Assembly (NCBI RefSeq): GCF_004681185.1
Contig: NZ_SRIF01000002.1
Location: forward strand, 475,827 to 539,826
Length of the DNA: 64,000 nucleotides
Origin: Haloarcula amylovorans
GTDB taxonomy: Archaea > Halobacteriota > Halobacteria > Halobacteriales > Haloarculaceae
Direction of reading: 5' to 3'
Shown: in pieces, positions 9,001-17,143 of the stretch
How the letters are laid out: each line of letters opens with the position of its first letter
Numbering within the stretch: position 1 is the first letter of the stretch
Made by a program: the position numbers and the translations under genes
The notes under the pieces: generated by a model
Databases searched by the model: none
What the model saw: only the letters and a program-made list of their open reading frames with translations
Told to the model about the DNA's origin: nothing

Positions 9001-9750
9001 CCGTGGGTCACGCTCGTCGAGTTCCGTTAGTCGCACCTCGTCCGGTCTCGTGCGGATGGATTCGGGATCCTCCGGCCGGCCGAACACCGCATTGGTGAGC
9101 GCCCCACCGAGCGTATCGCTCCCCGACTCGATATCGAGCCGGCGCATCTCGAGGTCTGCGGACCAGTCGGGCTTTCGCCGACAGAGTACCTGGAACACCA
9201 CTGGATGGGGACTGTTCGCGATGGTCTCCACAACTCCCGATAGCGGGATGCGGTCGTCCTCGCTCTCGTAGAACGCCTCAAAGGGCGTGAGCCGCGTCTG
9301 CCAGTCCTTCGGGTGCTCACAGCGGCGCTCGAACTCGACGGCCGCAGGCTCCGTCTGTGCCTCCGTGGCGTTGCCTGGCTCCTCGAAGATTTCGGATAGC
9401 AGTCCTTCTCTGCTCGTCCGCATTCGCTCAAAGGCGTAGCTCTCGGGAAACAATCCTCGCAAGACGCCTTCGAGCGAGTCGAGTTTCGACGTCTCGTCGA
9501 CGCTCACGTAATACGCGACTCCCTCGCTGTCGCCGACCAGCAACCACTCGACGGTCGGAGCCTGGGCCGTCCCCAGAAGTCCGCTGAGCCGAGTAGTTGA
9601 GGGTGTTTCGAGCCGATGGAGTCGCCGCAGTTGTCTCTCGATTCCTCGTGGGTCGAGTGTCTCGGTAGCGGGCTGTATCCGGATGTATGTCTGGGTAGTC
9701 TCGGCTACGACCGGGAGGTCGCTATCGGTCGGTTGGACGGTATCTGACAT
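6058..9750 (-). CDS. Conjugative coupling-type ATPase (VirD4/TraG/HerA-like) with C-terminal accessory domains
   Basis: A 1230-residue protein. An N-terminal 400 residues of unassigned alpha/beta sequence leads to a P-loop ATPase core: Walker A GKTGSGKST near 422-430, ADILIDPKG at 446-455, VVIIFDTG near 643-650, and VYIEEAASI with TLAMQFPAQL near 707-745. This matches the motor that feeds DNA into a type IV secretion channel. After the core come a possible zinc site (CDGC near 903, ECC near 922), a winged-helix-like segment (about 955-1035), and a C-terminal 150 residues containing HRIDAVGLD and VVVTLEAERI that may be a degenerate PD-(D/E)XK nuclease fold. It lies apart from the channel operon at 22-29 kb but presumably serves it. 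A palindrome and hairpin array lie upstream. Confidence 0.85.
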   Translation of the reverse strand: MSDTVQPTDSDLPVVAETTQTYIRIQPATETLDPRGIERQLRRLHRLETPSTTRLSGLLGTAQAPTVEWLLVGDSEGVAYYVSVDETSKLDSLEGVLRGLFPESYAFERMRTSREGLLSEIFEEPGNATEAQTEPAAVEFERRCEHPKDWQTRLTPFEAFYESEDDRIPLSGVVETIANSPHPVVFQVLCRRKPDWSADLEMRRLDIESGSDTLGGALTNAVFGRPEDPESIRTRPDEVRLTELDERDPRNSFEVNVRAFVGSGSGDERMGRTPTDVARDLETAFGPVGHTTYTIAGTVTTGKKSAIVRQAIAERTFRTRANRLANRLPWGVSRSPVLVADASEVGGFCLLDGAKLTAAGRRLADATPVDRQPLAHPPQRHLDRYYGPGLPLGHPLTQDSAPDPVLVSLPPTLQSLHLAWFGKTGSGKSTSLVTAMLDNHEATDGADILIDPKGDGMPIEYMQAHYERYGTLENVLYFDCAELLPAFSFFDIRDELDRGIARTTAVEDRVEHYIEILIQLMGRDRFEQAVRSPDIIRYMVKAMFDPVSGADAFSHRDFHGAIQEMHDRNTAPPVSDGDLERMLAGVVANRARTFDEIMQGVANRIEKVPVDPRLARLFNHVPERGTDSTDPHFDLVDYLDEDVVIIFDTGQLRSEAQRALALLVLSNLWSALKRRARGSMDAEGLSASASEDATTGTEGGTRPLVNVYIEEAASIAVSSLLSELLSQSRSFDCALTLAMQFPAQLRESSERAYQEVLNNVSTIVTGNVAVDEKLTRRLATDEMDAREVGNRLRALRRGQWFVSLPAEFDTDEPTPFTARSLTPPRGHPASTMAPQRHGFKEALTMTHENVVTTAGLRLVEPSPVEGAVGEDEEVPTRVDSALPYTNRLPSMVIYDASRHGLVCDGCESRYDPDSAGMLRAIECCASLDRVDPDDIPICEVNLKLSTGERDVSVFSDRQLMFLQAVYNAQQLRYDPPEYDLLYDSMLRLQEYLGIESEAIQDLVDEGLLTHDTDRPHRLYTVTPAGRSLIGEHYRKGVDYGHGKGDLEETSQHVLAVEVGRRYLIECYENDPDSSVVRVIPYFELDERDQTVVPASSAMGDNATELVETADEYDRHRIDAVGLDGEGRVVVTLEAERINHDLRRAVPEDYDKMAACDPDEAVWITMSHSEAHRVLRALNDPLEGDPRVEKTYAESTPASEFRIDSPGCTAMFTLEQVREMVAEQTTSGTHK

Positions 9751-9907
9751 CTACACTGATTGGTCTCCGACGCTCGCAGACGAGATAGTCGTTATTGCAC
9801 CTGTCGGACGGTCGTGCAAATCTATGGCAAAGTCTGGAAGCGGTGTTGTCCCCGAACAAGACGCTCGTCAATAGGCATATTCGAGACCGCCAGCAAGTTC
9901 AGCTTGT

Positions 9908-9927
9908 AGAGAAATCGCGATTTCTCT
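9908..9927. repeat. Perfect 20-bp palindrome upstream of the coupling ATPase
   Basis: AGAGAAATCG is followed directly by its reverse complement. It lies 158 bp upstream of the ATPase start at 9750, where an operator or nick-site region could be expected. A smaller repeat, TTGCAC/GTGCAA, lies at 9795-9800 and 9814-9819. Confidence 0.5.
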
Positions 9928-10208
9928 TCGACTGGAGGTGATACTGACGGGTTTGAGCCAGATGATAGGAGAGAAAGACTACAGAGACACACCACTATTT
10001 CATCTAACCAGCTGATATATTCGACGGAGAATCGCTCTACTTAGGAGAATCAGTCCACTATCCGAATGTCAGCGGTTGCTATATTTGATTGTTCACTTGA
10101 AACAGTGGTGTGTCTGAGATGTGCTCAAATACCTGGGCTGTGAGTTTTCTTAGGACTGTATCGATACACCCACGGTCAGCCTCGAAAGCCCTCGGTGCGT
10201 TCGCGGCC

Positions 10209-10645
10209 GCTGTGTGACATATCCTCACTCCGCTCGGATAGGGGCCACACAGCGACTCCCGAGCGCGAACGTGGCGGCTACGCCGCCACGCGCACCTCGC
10301 CCTTTCAATCCACCAGGAGAGCGGCTGTGTCGGCCTTGTACGGCGCGTCCCGCTCGCCCGGCCCGACGCCCGAACCGCGACGGCGAACGGCGTTCGCCGT
10401 GCTCCTCGCTCGCCCTTTCGGGACGCCAGCACCAAGCGCGCGTTCGGTCCTCGCGGCGCTCGGACCGAAAGCGGCTTGCGCGCTGGCCGCTCGGTCGGGC
10501 TGGCCGGTCGCGCGTGACTGGTATGACCTATCGATGGCACGCGCCGTTCGCGCCCTCACGGGCGCTCACGAAGGCGCGAACGGCGCGTGCAGACGTGTCT
10601 GTCTAGTCGGTTGTGAGGAAAAACCGCGATGTAAGGGTCGCGGTT
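10209..10645. repeat. Array of six strong inverted repeats in a non-coding region
   Basis: Arms: 10209-10216/10246-10253 with inner 10220-10224/10236-10240; 10270-10278/10282-10290; 10380-10388/10392-10400; 10443-10450/10462-10469; 10537-10554/10573-10590 (18-bp perfect arms, 18-nt loop); 10622-10629/10638-10645. The stretch 9751-10683 contains no convincing gene; the upstream half (9930-10190) is AT-richer and shows nothing else. Position between the coupling ATPase and the ssDNA-binding protein gene suggests a transfer or replication origin, or a structured leader. Confidence 0.6.
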
Positions 10646-10683
10646 GTCGGGCGTCGTGAAACGCCTTCGGTCAGTGAAGACCA

Positions 10684-11541
10684 ATGTCTAGTAAGCGCAC
10701 AATCGGTAATGAAGTTTCGGTGGCTGTACAGGCGAACGAACGGATTCCGGCGCGGTTCGAGGTGGTCGAGGAGACGCCCGAACTGCGGCCCTCTGTCGAA
10801 CAGGAGAGACAGGGAACCGTCGATACGAAGCACTACGAGGCAGTCGGACGAGGGCTAACCTTAGAAGCAGAAGAACGGCTGGCAGCACGCGAGGCGGAGA
10901 TCGGGCGGACGCGAAGCCGGTGGGACCACAGACAGGACTCAGATAGAGAGGCCCGGACGAGAGATAGCGTCGAAGCGGGGAACCGAGACCGACGACGAGT
11001 GTTCGCTGAGCGTGCAGCGAGCGTGGATACGTGGGCAGACCCGGAGCGGGTGGACCCGCGGTCGGAACTCTCCAGAGACGAGCTGGCGAGCGTGAATCGG
11101 CAGGCGCGGCGTATCAGCGAGCGAGTCGGGACGGGGGCAACGGCGGCGGCACTCTCGAAGCGACTGGCGCGACGGCTGGCAGATGGTGCGGATATCGTAG
11201 AAGCGTCGGTCGACGTAACGGACGAAGAGTGGCTCGGCCGTGGGACGATGGTGCCGATAGCGAGACTTGGAGATGTGAAGCGCAACGAGGTGTGCATCGA
11301 GGGGCGAGTGACGAAACTCTGGGAACCGAGCCATCCGGCTATCCGGCAGGTCGGGCTCATCGAAGACGAGACGGGGACGACGAAGTTCACATCGTGGATG
11401 CGGTCGGCGCAGACGCTGGTTCGGGAAGGCGAACAGGCGCGGTTGCGGTCGGTCGCGACGAGCTGGTACGAGGGGCGCGTCTCCGTGGCGCTGACGGGCT
11501 GGAGTTCCATCGAATTCCCCGAACGCGGCGTGCGGCTGTAG
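10684..11541 (+). CDS. RPA-like single-stranded DNA-binding protein
   Basis: A 285-residue protein with an Arg/Glu-rich, charged N-terminal 110 residues and an OB-fold in the C-terminal 110. RNEVCIEGRVTKLWEP starts the first strand, GLIEDETGTTKFTSWM is the typical RPA strand pair with the aromatic tryptophan, and the protein ends with ALTGWSSIEFPER. Haloarchaeal plasmids and integrative elements often carry such short RPA-like proteins, which would coat single-stranded DNA during transfer or replication. The start at 10684 is the first ATG after the hairpin at 10622-10645. The gene converges with the Fic gene, with palindromes at 11628-11674 between them. Confidence 0.78.
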   Translation: MSSKRTIGNEVSVAVQANERIPARFEVVEETPELRPSVEQERQGTVDTKHYEAVGRGLTLEAEERLAAREAEIGRTRSRWDHRQDSDREARTRDSVEAGNRDRRRVFAERAASVDTWADPERVDPRSELSRDELASVNRQARRISERVGTGATAAALSKRLARRLADGADIVEASVDVTDEEWLGRGTMVPIARLGDVKRNEVCIEGRVTKLWEPSHPAIRQVGLIEDETGTTKFTSWMRSAQTLVREGEQARLRSVATSWYEGRVSVALTGWSSIEFPERGVRL

Positions 11542-11627
11542 GGCCGGTCTCCCCACTCTTTTTTCTCGTGCCAGTCTCCTCCCCAACCGTCGTCCTCGCT
11601 GCGCTCGGACGCCCCTCGCGCGCGGTC

Positions 11628-11674
11628 ACGGCCCACGGGCCGTTCCTCGCACGCGCCGACCGCTGCATGCAGCG
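11628..11674. terminator. Pair of palindromes between convergent genes
   Basis: ACGGCCCACGGGCCGT (11628-11643, 7-bp arms) and CGCTGCATGCAGCG (11661-11674, perfect). They separate the ends of the RPA-like gene (11541) and the Fic gene (11698). A role as bidirectional transcript end or 3' processing signal is inferred; no long T-run follows the second arm on the plus strand. Confidence 0.35.
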
Positions 11675-11697
11675 AATAGAGCCTTCTGGGCCGTGGT

Positions 11698-12843
11698 TCA
11701 GTGAAGAATCTCGAAAACGTCGATCGCTTTGTACTCTTTTCCGCGCTCTTTCCCGGTTACTTCTTCGATAAGACCATCTGCTTCGAGATCGTCGACGACC
11801 TTGTAGGCAGTTCGGCGGGAGATATCGAGATACTCCACTAGATCCGGGGCCATGAAATACGGATACTGGAGCAACTGCCGTGCGAACTTGTCCGTATTCG
11901 TGTTGCCCGAATACTCCTCCTCGTAGTGTTCCTGAAGCTCTCTCAGTTGCTGCGTCCGCTCATACGACGTCTCGGCTTGACTCCTGAGTCCTTCGAGGAA
12001 GAACGTAAGCCATTCGTCCCACGCACCGTCCTCACTCACGGCACGCATCCGTTCGACATACTCCACTTTGTGCCGGTTGAAATACGCGCTGGGGTAGATG
12101 TATGGGCTTTCGAGATACCCGTTGCTCACTAAGTAGAGGATAATCAGGAGTCGGCCAAGCCGTCCATTCCCATCTGAAAATGGGTGGACCGTCTCGAAGT
12201 AATAGTGGATGATAGCGGCGTCTATTAGTGGATGATACTGGCCACCCATCTGGAGATATGACTCAAGGGATTGCATGAGGCCAGTGAGTCCGTCAGGCAT
12301 CGGCGGGACGAACGGACGCTTGCCAGGCCGTGGGCTCGTCAGGTGAACCATGTGATCGCGGAAATCACCGACCACATCACCATCATTTCGGACGTCTTCG
12401 AGAAGCATCGAATGGAGTTCTTTGATGAGTGAGAGCGTTATTTGGTCTCCCTTCTCGACTCGGTCAAGCCCATACGTCAGTGCGTGCTCGTAGTTGAGGG
12501 CCTCTTTCAGGTCCTTCTCAATTGTTAGGTCTTCTTCCCCGGTTGGGTTCTGGGTATGATATGCTTCGACATCTTGATACTCGACGTCGGCTCCCTCGAT
12601 ACGTGCCGATTCGACTGCTTCGATACGGATAAGAGAAGTGTAGAGGACCGCAGCGAAATCGACGGTCGAACTGATCCCGTCGATACGGCCGATCTGATAC
12701 GAAGCTTCGGCGACCAGCTCATGCACTCGCTCGGGAATTTCGAGCTTCGGCTCAATGGGCAGCGACTCCGGTGAATAGTACGGATTTGGATGAGAGGGGA
12801 CGTATGTTCCCGGTGCACTATCCGGAAGCTCCTTGTCGGACAT
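11698..12843 (-). CDS. Fic-domain AMP-transferase-type protein
   Basis: A 381-residue Fic protein. The catalytic loop HPFSDGNGRLGR (about 220-231) is complete, including the histidine and the phosphate-binding residues, so NMP transfer onto a target hydroxyl is expected. The inhibitory-helix motif S-x-x-x-E-G (SARIEG, about 79-84) lies N-terminal to it, which defines a self-inhibited class II Fic protein. The C-terminus (LVEYLDISRRTAYKVVDDLE) is a winged-helix, the common Fic-wHTH fusion. I start at 12843 (MSDKELPDS) because the next 27 upstream codons are not family-like. A broken paralogue lies at 15802-16993. Both may stabilise or regulate the mobile region. Confidence 0.9.
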   Translation of the reverse strand: MSDKELPDSAPGTYVPSHPNPYYSPESLPIEPKLEIPERVHELVAEASYQIGRIDGISSTVDFAAVLYTSLIRIEAVESARIEGADVEYQDVEAYHTQNPTGEEDLTIEKDLKEALNYEHALTYGLDRVEKGDQITLSLIKELHSMLLEDVRNDGDVVGDFRDHMVHLTSPRPGKRPFVPPMPDGLTGLMQSLESYLQMGGQYHPLIDAAIIHYYFETVHPFSDGNGRLGRLLIILYLVSNGYLESPYIYPSAYFNRHKVEYVERMRAVSEDGAWDEWLTFFLEGLRSQAETSYERTQQLRELQEHYEEEYSGNTNTDKFARQLLQYPYFMAPDLVEYLDISRRTAYKVVDDLEADGLIEEVTGKERGKEYKAIDVFEILH

Positions 12844-13259
12844 TTCGGTGGTAGTCTCTTCTCTCTCTGTTAGTATAGCTGTTTTTATATTCAGTATACG
12901 GAGAAAGTGTGAGAGGCCGTCCATGTAAAATTCCGCGTGAATTGTATACTTGCGAACGGTCTTGTGACTTCTCTGTGCAGTTCATTTATATCCGAATACA
13001 CTAATGGCGCAGGAGCCAGACTCGGTGTGCGACGAGAGCGCCACTGCTGTACGTACAACCAGCACCAGCCAGATTAGGCGCTCAACAGGAAAACATCTGC
13101 CGAGGAGTCGATGTACTACGAATCGATCGCGGGCGGATGGAGCAGGGACTTTCGTTTAGAGGGAGTGAGACACCGTCTCTCCCAGACGAACCGACGCAAC
13201 CGCGTTTTGTAGCGCCCTGACGGGTGCGGGCGCTCGAAAATGAGTGTTCGTAGAAACAC
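12844..13259. other. Divergent promoter region between fic and the DUF932-like gene
   Basis: No gene. It carries AT-rich promoter-like sequence on the Fic side (TATATTCAGTATAC near 12883-12898) and a TTTATAT box on the plus side near 12985-12993, then the conserved hairpin at 13211-13235 just ahead of the DUF932-like start. Confidence 0.5.
13211..13235 (+). promoter_or_regulatory. Conserved-loop leader hairpin, copy 1
   Basis: Stem AGCGCCC/GGGCGCT with loop TGACGGGTGC, ending 24 bases before the ATG at 13260. The same 24 bases recur at 17144-17167, and the loop recurs with a different stem at 14488-14508. Confidence 0.6.
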
Positions 13260-14414
13260 ATGAAGACTCCAGAGACAACGACCGTATTTGCGGGCGTCGA
13301 CGACCGAACAGATGCGGACCTCCCGACGTGGTATGCACAGAGAAAGACAGTCGACTCACCGGTTTCGTTCGCCGAGGCGATTCGAACCGTGCCTCGGGCA
13401 GTGGAGACAACGGTGGCTTACACCAATCCCTACACCGGCGAGTGGATACCGACTAACCGATTCAACGCCGTCGTCGATCCGGAACGACTCGACCGACAGG
13501 CACGCGGTGAGGAGACCGACCCGCTCTTTCACGTCCCGACGGACAGCTACGCCATCATCAATCCGATCGAGGTGTACGGCCCGCTCGAAGACGTCCTTCG
13601 AGAGGAATCACTCGATGGACATCCACTCGGTGACGTCGTCTTCGGCGAGATTCGACAGTACCGCGGCGGTGGCGAGGTCCACATGGACGTCCTCTTCGAC
13701 GGCCTCTCGGTGACGCTCCCCGGGCGAAGCGAACCGATAACGATGGGTGTCACGTCGGGCTATGACTTCTTCGGCGGCCACGCCGTCTACGTCGAAGGCT
13801 TCGCCCGCGATAGCTACTGTGCGAACTCGATCCGACAGCTGACCGACCGCGAGACGGTCAAACACGTCGGTGACGTGGGTGACTTCCAGGGCTGGTGGGA
13901 AGGGATTCTCGGGCAACTCGGATTGGTTGCAGACGACCTGCTTGCGTTCATCGAAGACGCGGGCGACATCACTGTCAACTTCACCGAGGTGCCCTTTGAC
14001 ATCTCGGAGTTCTACGAACTGCTCGGGTTTCCCTCCTATCTCGCTGACCGGGCGGCGAGCGACGTCCGTGCGGAAGCACCGGACCCCTTCGATATCGATA
14101 TGTGGACGCTTCACTCCGGAGCGACGTACGCACTAACGCACTTCTTCACGGGGAAAGAGGGGACGGCGCTCGATGGGTACGTTCGGACGGCCAACGATAT
14201 CTTGTTCAACCCCGAGGCAACGATCCGGGCAGTCGAGCGAAACTACGAGCAACGAGCTAACGCAGATACTGACCGAGACGAACAGACCGGACTGGAGAGT
14301 CAGGTTGCACTCGCCCAGATTGAACGCGTCGGTCGTGACGTCCGCGAGAAAGCCACCCAGTTCGAGACGCGAGAGGCGACACTCAGAGAGCGCTTTGCCA
14401 GTGCGCAAGAGTGA
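13260..14414 (+). CDS. DUF932-like plasmid/phage-type protein
   Basis: A 384-residue soluble protein of the kind carried by haloarchaeal plasmids and integrated elements and usually annotated DUF932-like or hypothetical. It shows TPTSYAIINP-type (here VPTDSYAIINPIEVYG, about 96-111) and GVTSGYDFFGGHAVYVEGFA (about 161-180) segments and a charged, possibly coiled C-terminus. No catalytic motif is visible. It is followed after 107 bases by the TFB gene, and both genes share the hairpin leader, which suggests co-regulation. Function unknown; family assignment is moderately sure. Confidence 0.65.
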   Translation: MKTPETTTVFAGVDDRTDADLPTWYAQRKTVDSPVSFAEAIRTVPRAVETTVAYTNPYTGEWIPTNRFNAVVDPERLDRQARGEETDPLFHVPTDSYAIINPIEVYGPLEDVLREESLDGHPLGDVVFGEIRQYRGGGEVHMDVLFDGLSVTLPGRSEPITMGVTSGYDFFGGHAVYVEGFARDSYCANSIRQLTDRETVKHVGDVGDFQGWWEGILGQLGLVADDLLAFIEDAGDITVNFTEVPFDISEFYELLGFPSYLADRAASDVRAEAPDPFDIDMWTLHSGATYALTHFFTGKEGTALDGYVRTANDILFNPEATIRAVERNYEQRANADTDRDEQTGLESQVALAQIERVGRDVREKATQFETREATLRERFASAQE

Positions 14415-14487
14415 GGAGAGGAAAGTATCCCAGGCAGAATCCGCTCTACTGGTTGGCGCTCTTGACGCGAACCACACTGATTGTATT

Positions 14488-14508
14488 GCCCCCTAACGGG
14501 TGCGGGGC
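14488..14508 (+). promoter_or_regulatory. Conserved-loop leader hairpin, copy 2
   Basis: Stem GCCCC/GGGGC with loop containing TAACGGGTGC, ending 13 bases before the ATG of the TFB gene at 14522. The loop matches copies 1 and 3 at nine of ten positions while the stem sequence differs on both sides and still pairs. Confidence 0.55.
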
Positions 14509-14521
14509 CGAGCGGCCTCGC

Positions 14522-15478
14522 ATGAGTTCGAATGCACACGAGAGACATCTACGAGAGCGGATTCGACGAAGAGAGCGGTCGAACACTCAATGGGCGTGTC
14601 CTGAATGCGACGGCAGCCTCGAAACGGACGGCGGCGAGACGAGCTGTGTGGTGTGTGGGCTCATCGTCGATTGTTATTATTTCGACCACGCCGCCGAGCC
14701 GCGGAGCTTCTCGGAAGACGAGACGTCGACCGAACGCACTGGCGCGCCGCTGACCGCGACGCGTCACGACCGCGGCCTCTCGACTGAGATTGGCTGGGAT
14801 ACCGATGCGAAGGGTAACAGGCTCTCAGTGCAGAAACAACGACAGCTCCGCCGACTCCGACGCGAACACACCAGAGGGCGCTGGCGGTCGAAAGCCGAGC
14901 GAAACCTCGCGGACGGACTCGGTTCGATCGCCAGACTAAGTGGCACACTGGACCTGTCGTATTCGCTACGAGAACAGGCCTCGTCGCTGTTCAGAACGGC
15001 CCAATCAGAGGAGCTGCTCGTCGGGCGCTCCATCGAGGCGATCGCCGCAGGCTGTGTCTACGCTGTCTGTCGGGTAAATGGTATCACACGAACTATCGAG
15101 GAGGTCGCCGAGAGCGCACAGGTCGATCAATCCCGAGTTCTCAATGGGTATCGAACGCTCAACGAAGCCCTCGCGTTACCCGCTCCCCCGCAGTCGCCAA
15201 GCGCGTTCGTTCGGAAACTGGCGAGTGAACTCGACCTCCCGCAGGAGATCGTCCACGAAGCAACGACGCTCGCAGAACGCGCCCATACCTCCGGAACGAG
15301 CGCGGGGAGACATCCTGCTGGCTTCGCAGCGACCTGTCTCGGGGTTGTTGCTGACGAATACGGACACTCCGTAACACAACGTTCCCTCGCAGACGCGGCC
15401 GGTGTGAGCGCGCTGACGGTGCGGAACAACCGGGAAGCCGTTGCGGCGCTAGTGGAGGATACTGAATGGGCCGCGTAG
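14522..15478 (+). CDS. tfb: Transcription initiation factor TFB (TFIIB family)
   Basis: A 318-residue TFB with the expected order: an N-terminal zinc ribbon (CPECDGS and CVVCG, about 26-48), a B-reader/linker region, and two cyclin-type repeats (about 120-205 and 215-310, e.g. SIEAIAAGCVYAVCRVNG and HPAGFAATCLGVVADEYG). It recruits RNA polymerase to TBP-bound promoters. The frame is open back to 14411, but an upstream start would add 37 unlike residues and run through the leader hairpin, so the ATG at 14522 is preferred. An extra TFB on a mobile region can redirect host or element promoter use. Confidence 0.9.
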   Translation: MSSNAHERHLRERIRRRERSNTQWACPECDGSLETDGGETSCVVCGLIVDCYYFDHAAEPRSFSEDETSTERTGAPLTATRHDRGLSTEIGWDTDAKGNRLSVQKQRQLRRLRREHTRGRWRSKAERNLADGLGSIARLSGTLDLSYSLREQASSLFRTAQSEELLVGRSIEAIAAGCVYAVCRVNGITRTIEEVAESAQVDQSRVLNGYRTLNEALALPAPPQSPSAFVRKLASELDLPQEIVHEATTLAERAHTSGTSAGRHPAGFAATCLGVVADEYGHSVTQRSLADAAGVSALTVRNNREAVAALVEDTEWAA

Positions 15479-15801
15479 TCAGACTCTGTATCTGACTGTT
15501 CGACCGCTCGGTACCCGGTCTTGAGTATCGGCATCGTGAACCACGGCTGCCCTATGGCCGTAGCACTATTCGAAGTGTGGCCGCGACGACTAACAGGAAC
15601 TGCCCGTCCCTGCGTTCGCCTTTTTCGCGTGCTACGTCGGTAGCGACAGCACATCGTCTCGGTGACCAGCCGGTGAGTCTCCTCGCCTGTTCGCAATATT
15701 AGTTCGTCTTCGGCCTGTCGACGGGGAAATTGTAAGGAAGTGTCGGATTCACTCTCACCCGACGGGCGGGATTCTCTCCTTGCAGAAAGACAGACAAAGG
15801 C
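15479..15801. other. Intergenic region between tfb and the Fic pseudogene
   Basis: About 320 bases at the convergent end of the two genes. Only short overlapping open frames; no gene, repeat or RNA signal that I can support. Confidence 0.4.
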
Positions 15802-16993
15802 TCAGTACGTTTGGGGCGGCCGCTCAAGAATATCGAATATCTCCTTCGCACGGTACTCTTTATTACGTTGTTTTCCGGTAACTTCCTCCAAAATCCCTTC
15901 ATCTTCCAGCGCAGCAATCGCACGGTACGCTGTTGATCGCTCAATATCGAGCCTGTCCGCGACCGTTTTCGTCGACATGTAAGGCTGCTCGAAAAGAGTA
16001 CACGCTAAGCGGTTTTTCGCGTACTGGACGCCACCGTACTCGTTCTCGTAACGACGCCGCAACATATCTAATTCCAGCGTGCGGTCAACGGACTCCTCGG
16101 CCTGCTGGGCGATTCCTTTAACGAAAAACGACAACCAGCCTTCCCAGTTGCCGTGCGTCCGAACCGCCTCCATTCGGTCTACATACATAGCTTTGTTCCG
16201 ATTGAAGTACTCGCTCAGATAGAGATTCGGCCGTTCGAGAAGCCCGGTATCGTACAATTGGAGCGTGATAAGAAGGCGGCCAAGCCGTCCGTTTCCGTCA
16301 CCGTATGGATGTATCGTTTCGAACTGATAGTGAAACAGAGCGATGTCTATGAGTGTGTGATAGCTGCCCCCGGTTCGATAGTACGTCACCAGCGCGTCCA
16401 TCAGTCCGTCTATCTCGCTAGGCACTGGTGGCAAGAAATCGCCGAGGTGATTCGGAGTCGTCTTGTAGGCACCAATCGTCTCGGTATCGATGCGGTCGTC
16501 TGGAACGTCTGTAAGTAGCGTCGTATGAAGTTCGTGAAGAGGGCAACAGAGAGTTCTCCACCACTATCGAGTGTGGCAATACCGTCTTCGATAGCCTGCT
16601 CGTAGTTCAGAACTTCCTGTTATCCTTCGTACCTGTGTCACGAATCGAGGATTCGAGTGAGTCGTTCTCCCCACTCTCATCGAGAGTGCGTGTCTCGAGG
16701 CTGTAGAGCGCGTTATAATCGATATTCGCGCCTTCAATCTCTGCCGACTCCATCGCTTCCTTCCGGAGGAGCGAGGTGTAGAGAACCGGTGAGAAATCGA
16801 GCTTAAGGCTGACGCCGCTGAGCTTTCCGAGCCAGAACACGGCGTCGGCGAGCAACTCGAAAAAGTCCGTATCCAATGCAAGATCTCGAGAGGGCGGTAG
16901 TGGTTCTGGTCTGTAGTACGACTCTCTCCCGTAGGAGATGAGTTCGCCGGGGGCAGTATCGTCGATTTCGACGTTCCTCATGCACGTACCCAT
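15802..16993 (-). pseudogene. Fic-family gene disrupted by two frameshifts
   Basis: An N-terminal piece from the ATG at 16993 contains the S-x-x-x-E-G inhibitory motif (SAEIEG). A C-terminal piece ending at 15802 contains the intact Fic loop HPYGDGNGRLGR and a wHTH like the one in the intact Fic gene. Between them the coding sense continues in other frames: NYEQAIEDGIATLDSGGEL, then LHELHTTLLTDVPDDRID, then LGDFLPPVPSEIDG. One shift is needed near 16615-16630 and a one-base loss near 16540. Taken together the pieces give about 397 codons, the normal length for this group. The C-terminal fragment could still be expressed from an internal start near 16434. Confidence 0.85.
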
Positions 16994-17143
16994 TCTACTC
17001 GCCCGCTATAGATGAATCTAGTGCTCCTAAATGCAAATAGCGGCCCTAGAAACTGGTACCGTTGCAGCTCAGGATGATTGTTGCAATTATGGTTGGTCTA
17101 TCGCTTGCTCGTTCTCACCTCCGCTTCGCATCCGATTTTTCTC

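Noticed and set aside
10079..10540. Overlapping 130-154 codon frames in the hairpin array
   Set aside because: Composition is that of GC-rich non-coding DNA, and the frames run through perfect hairpins. A C-terminal stretch (LTAQVFEHISDTPLFQ) looks protein-like and might be a gene relic, but this is too weak to call.
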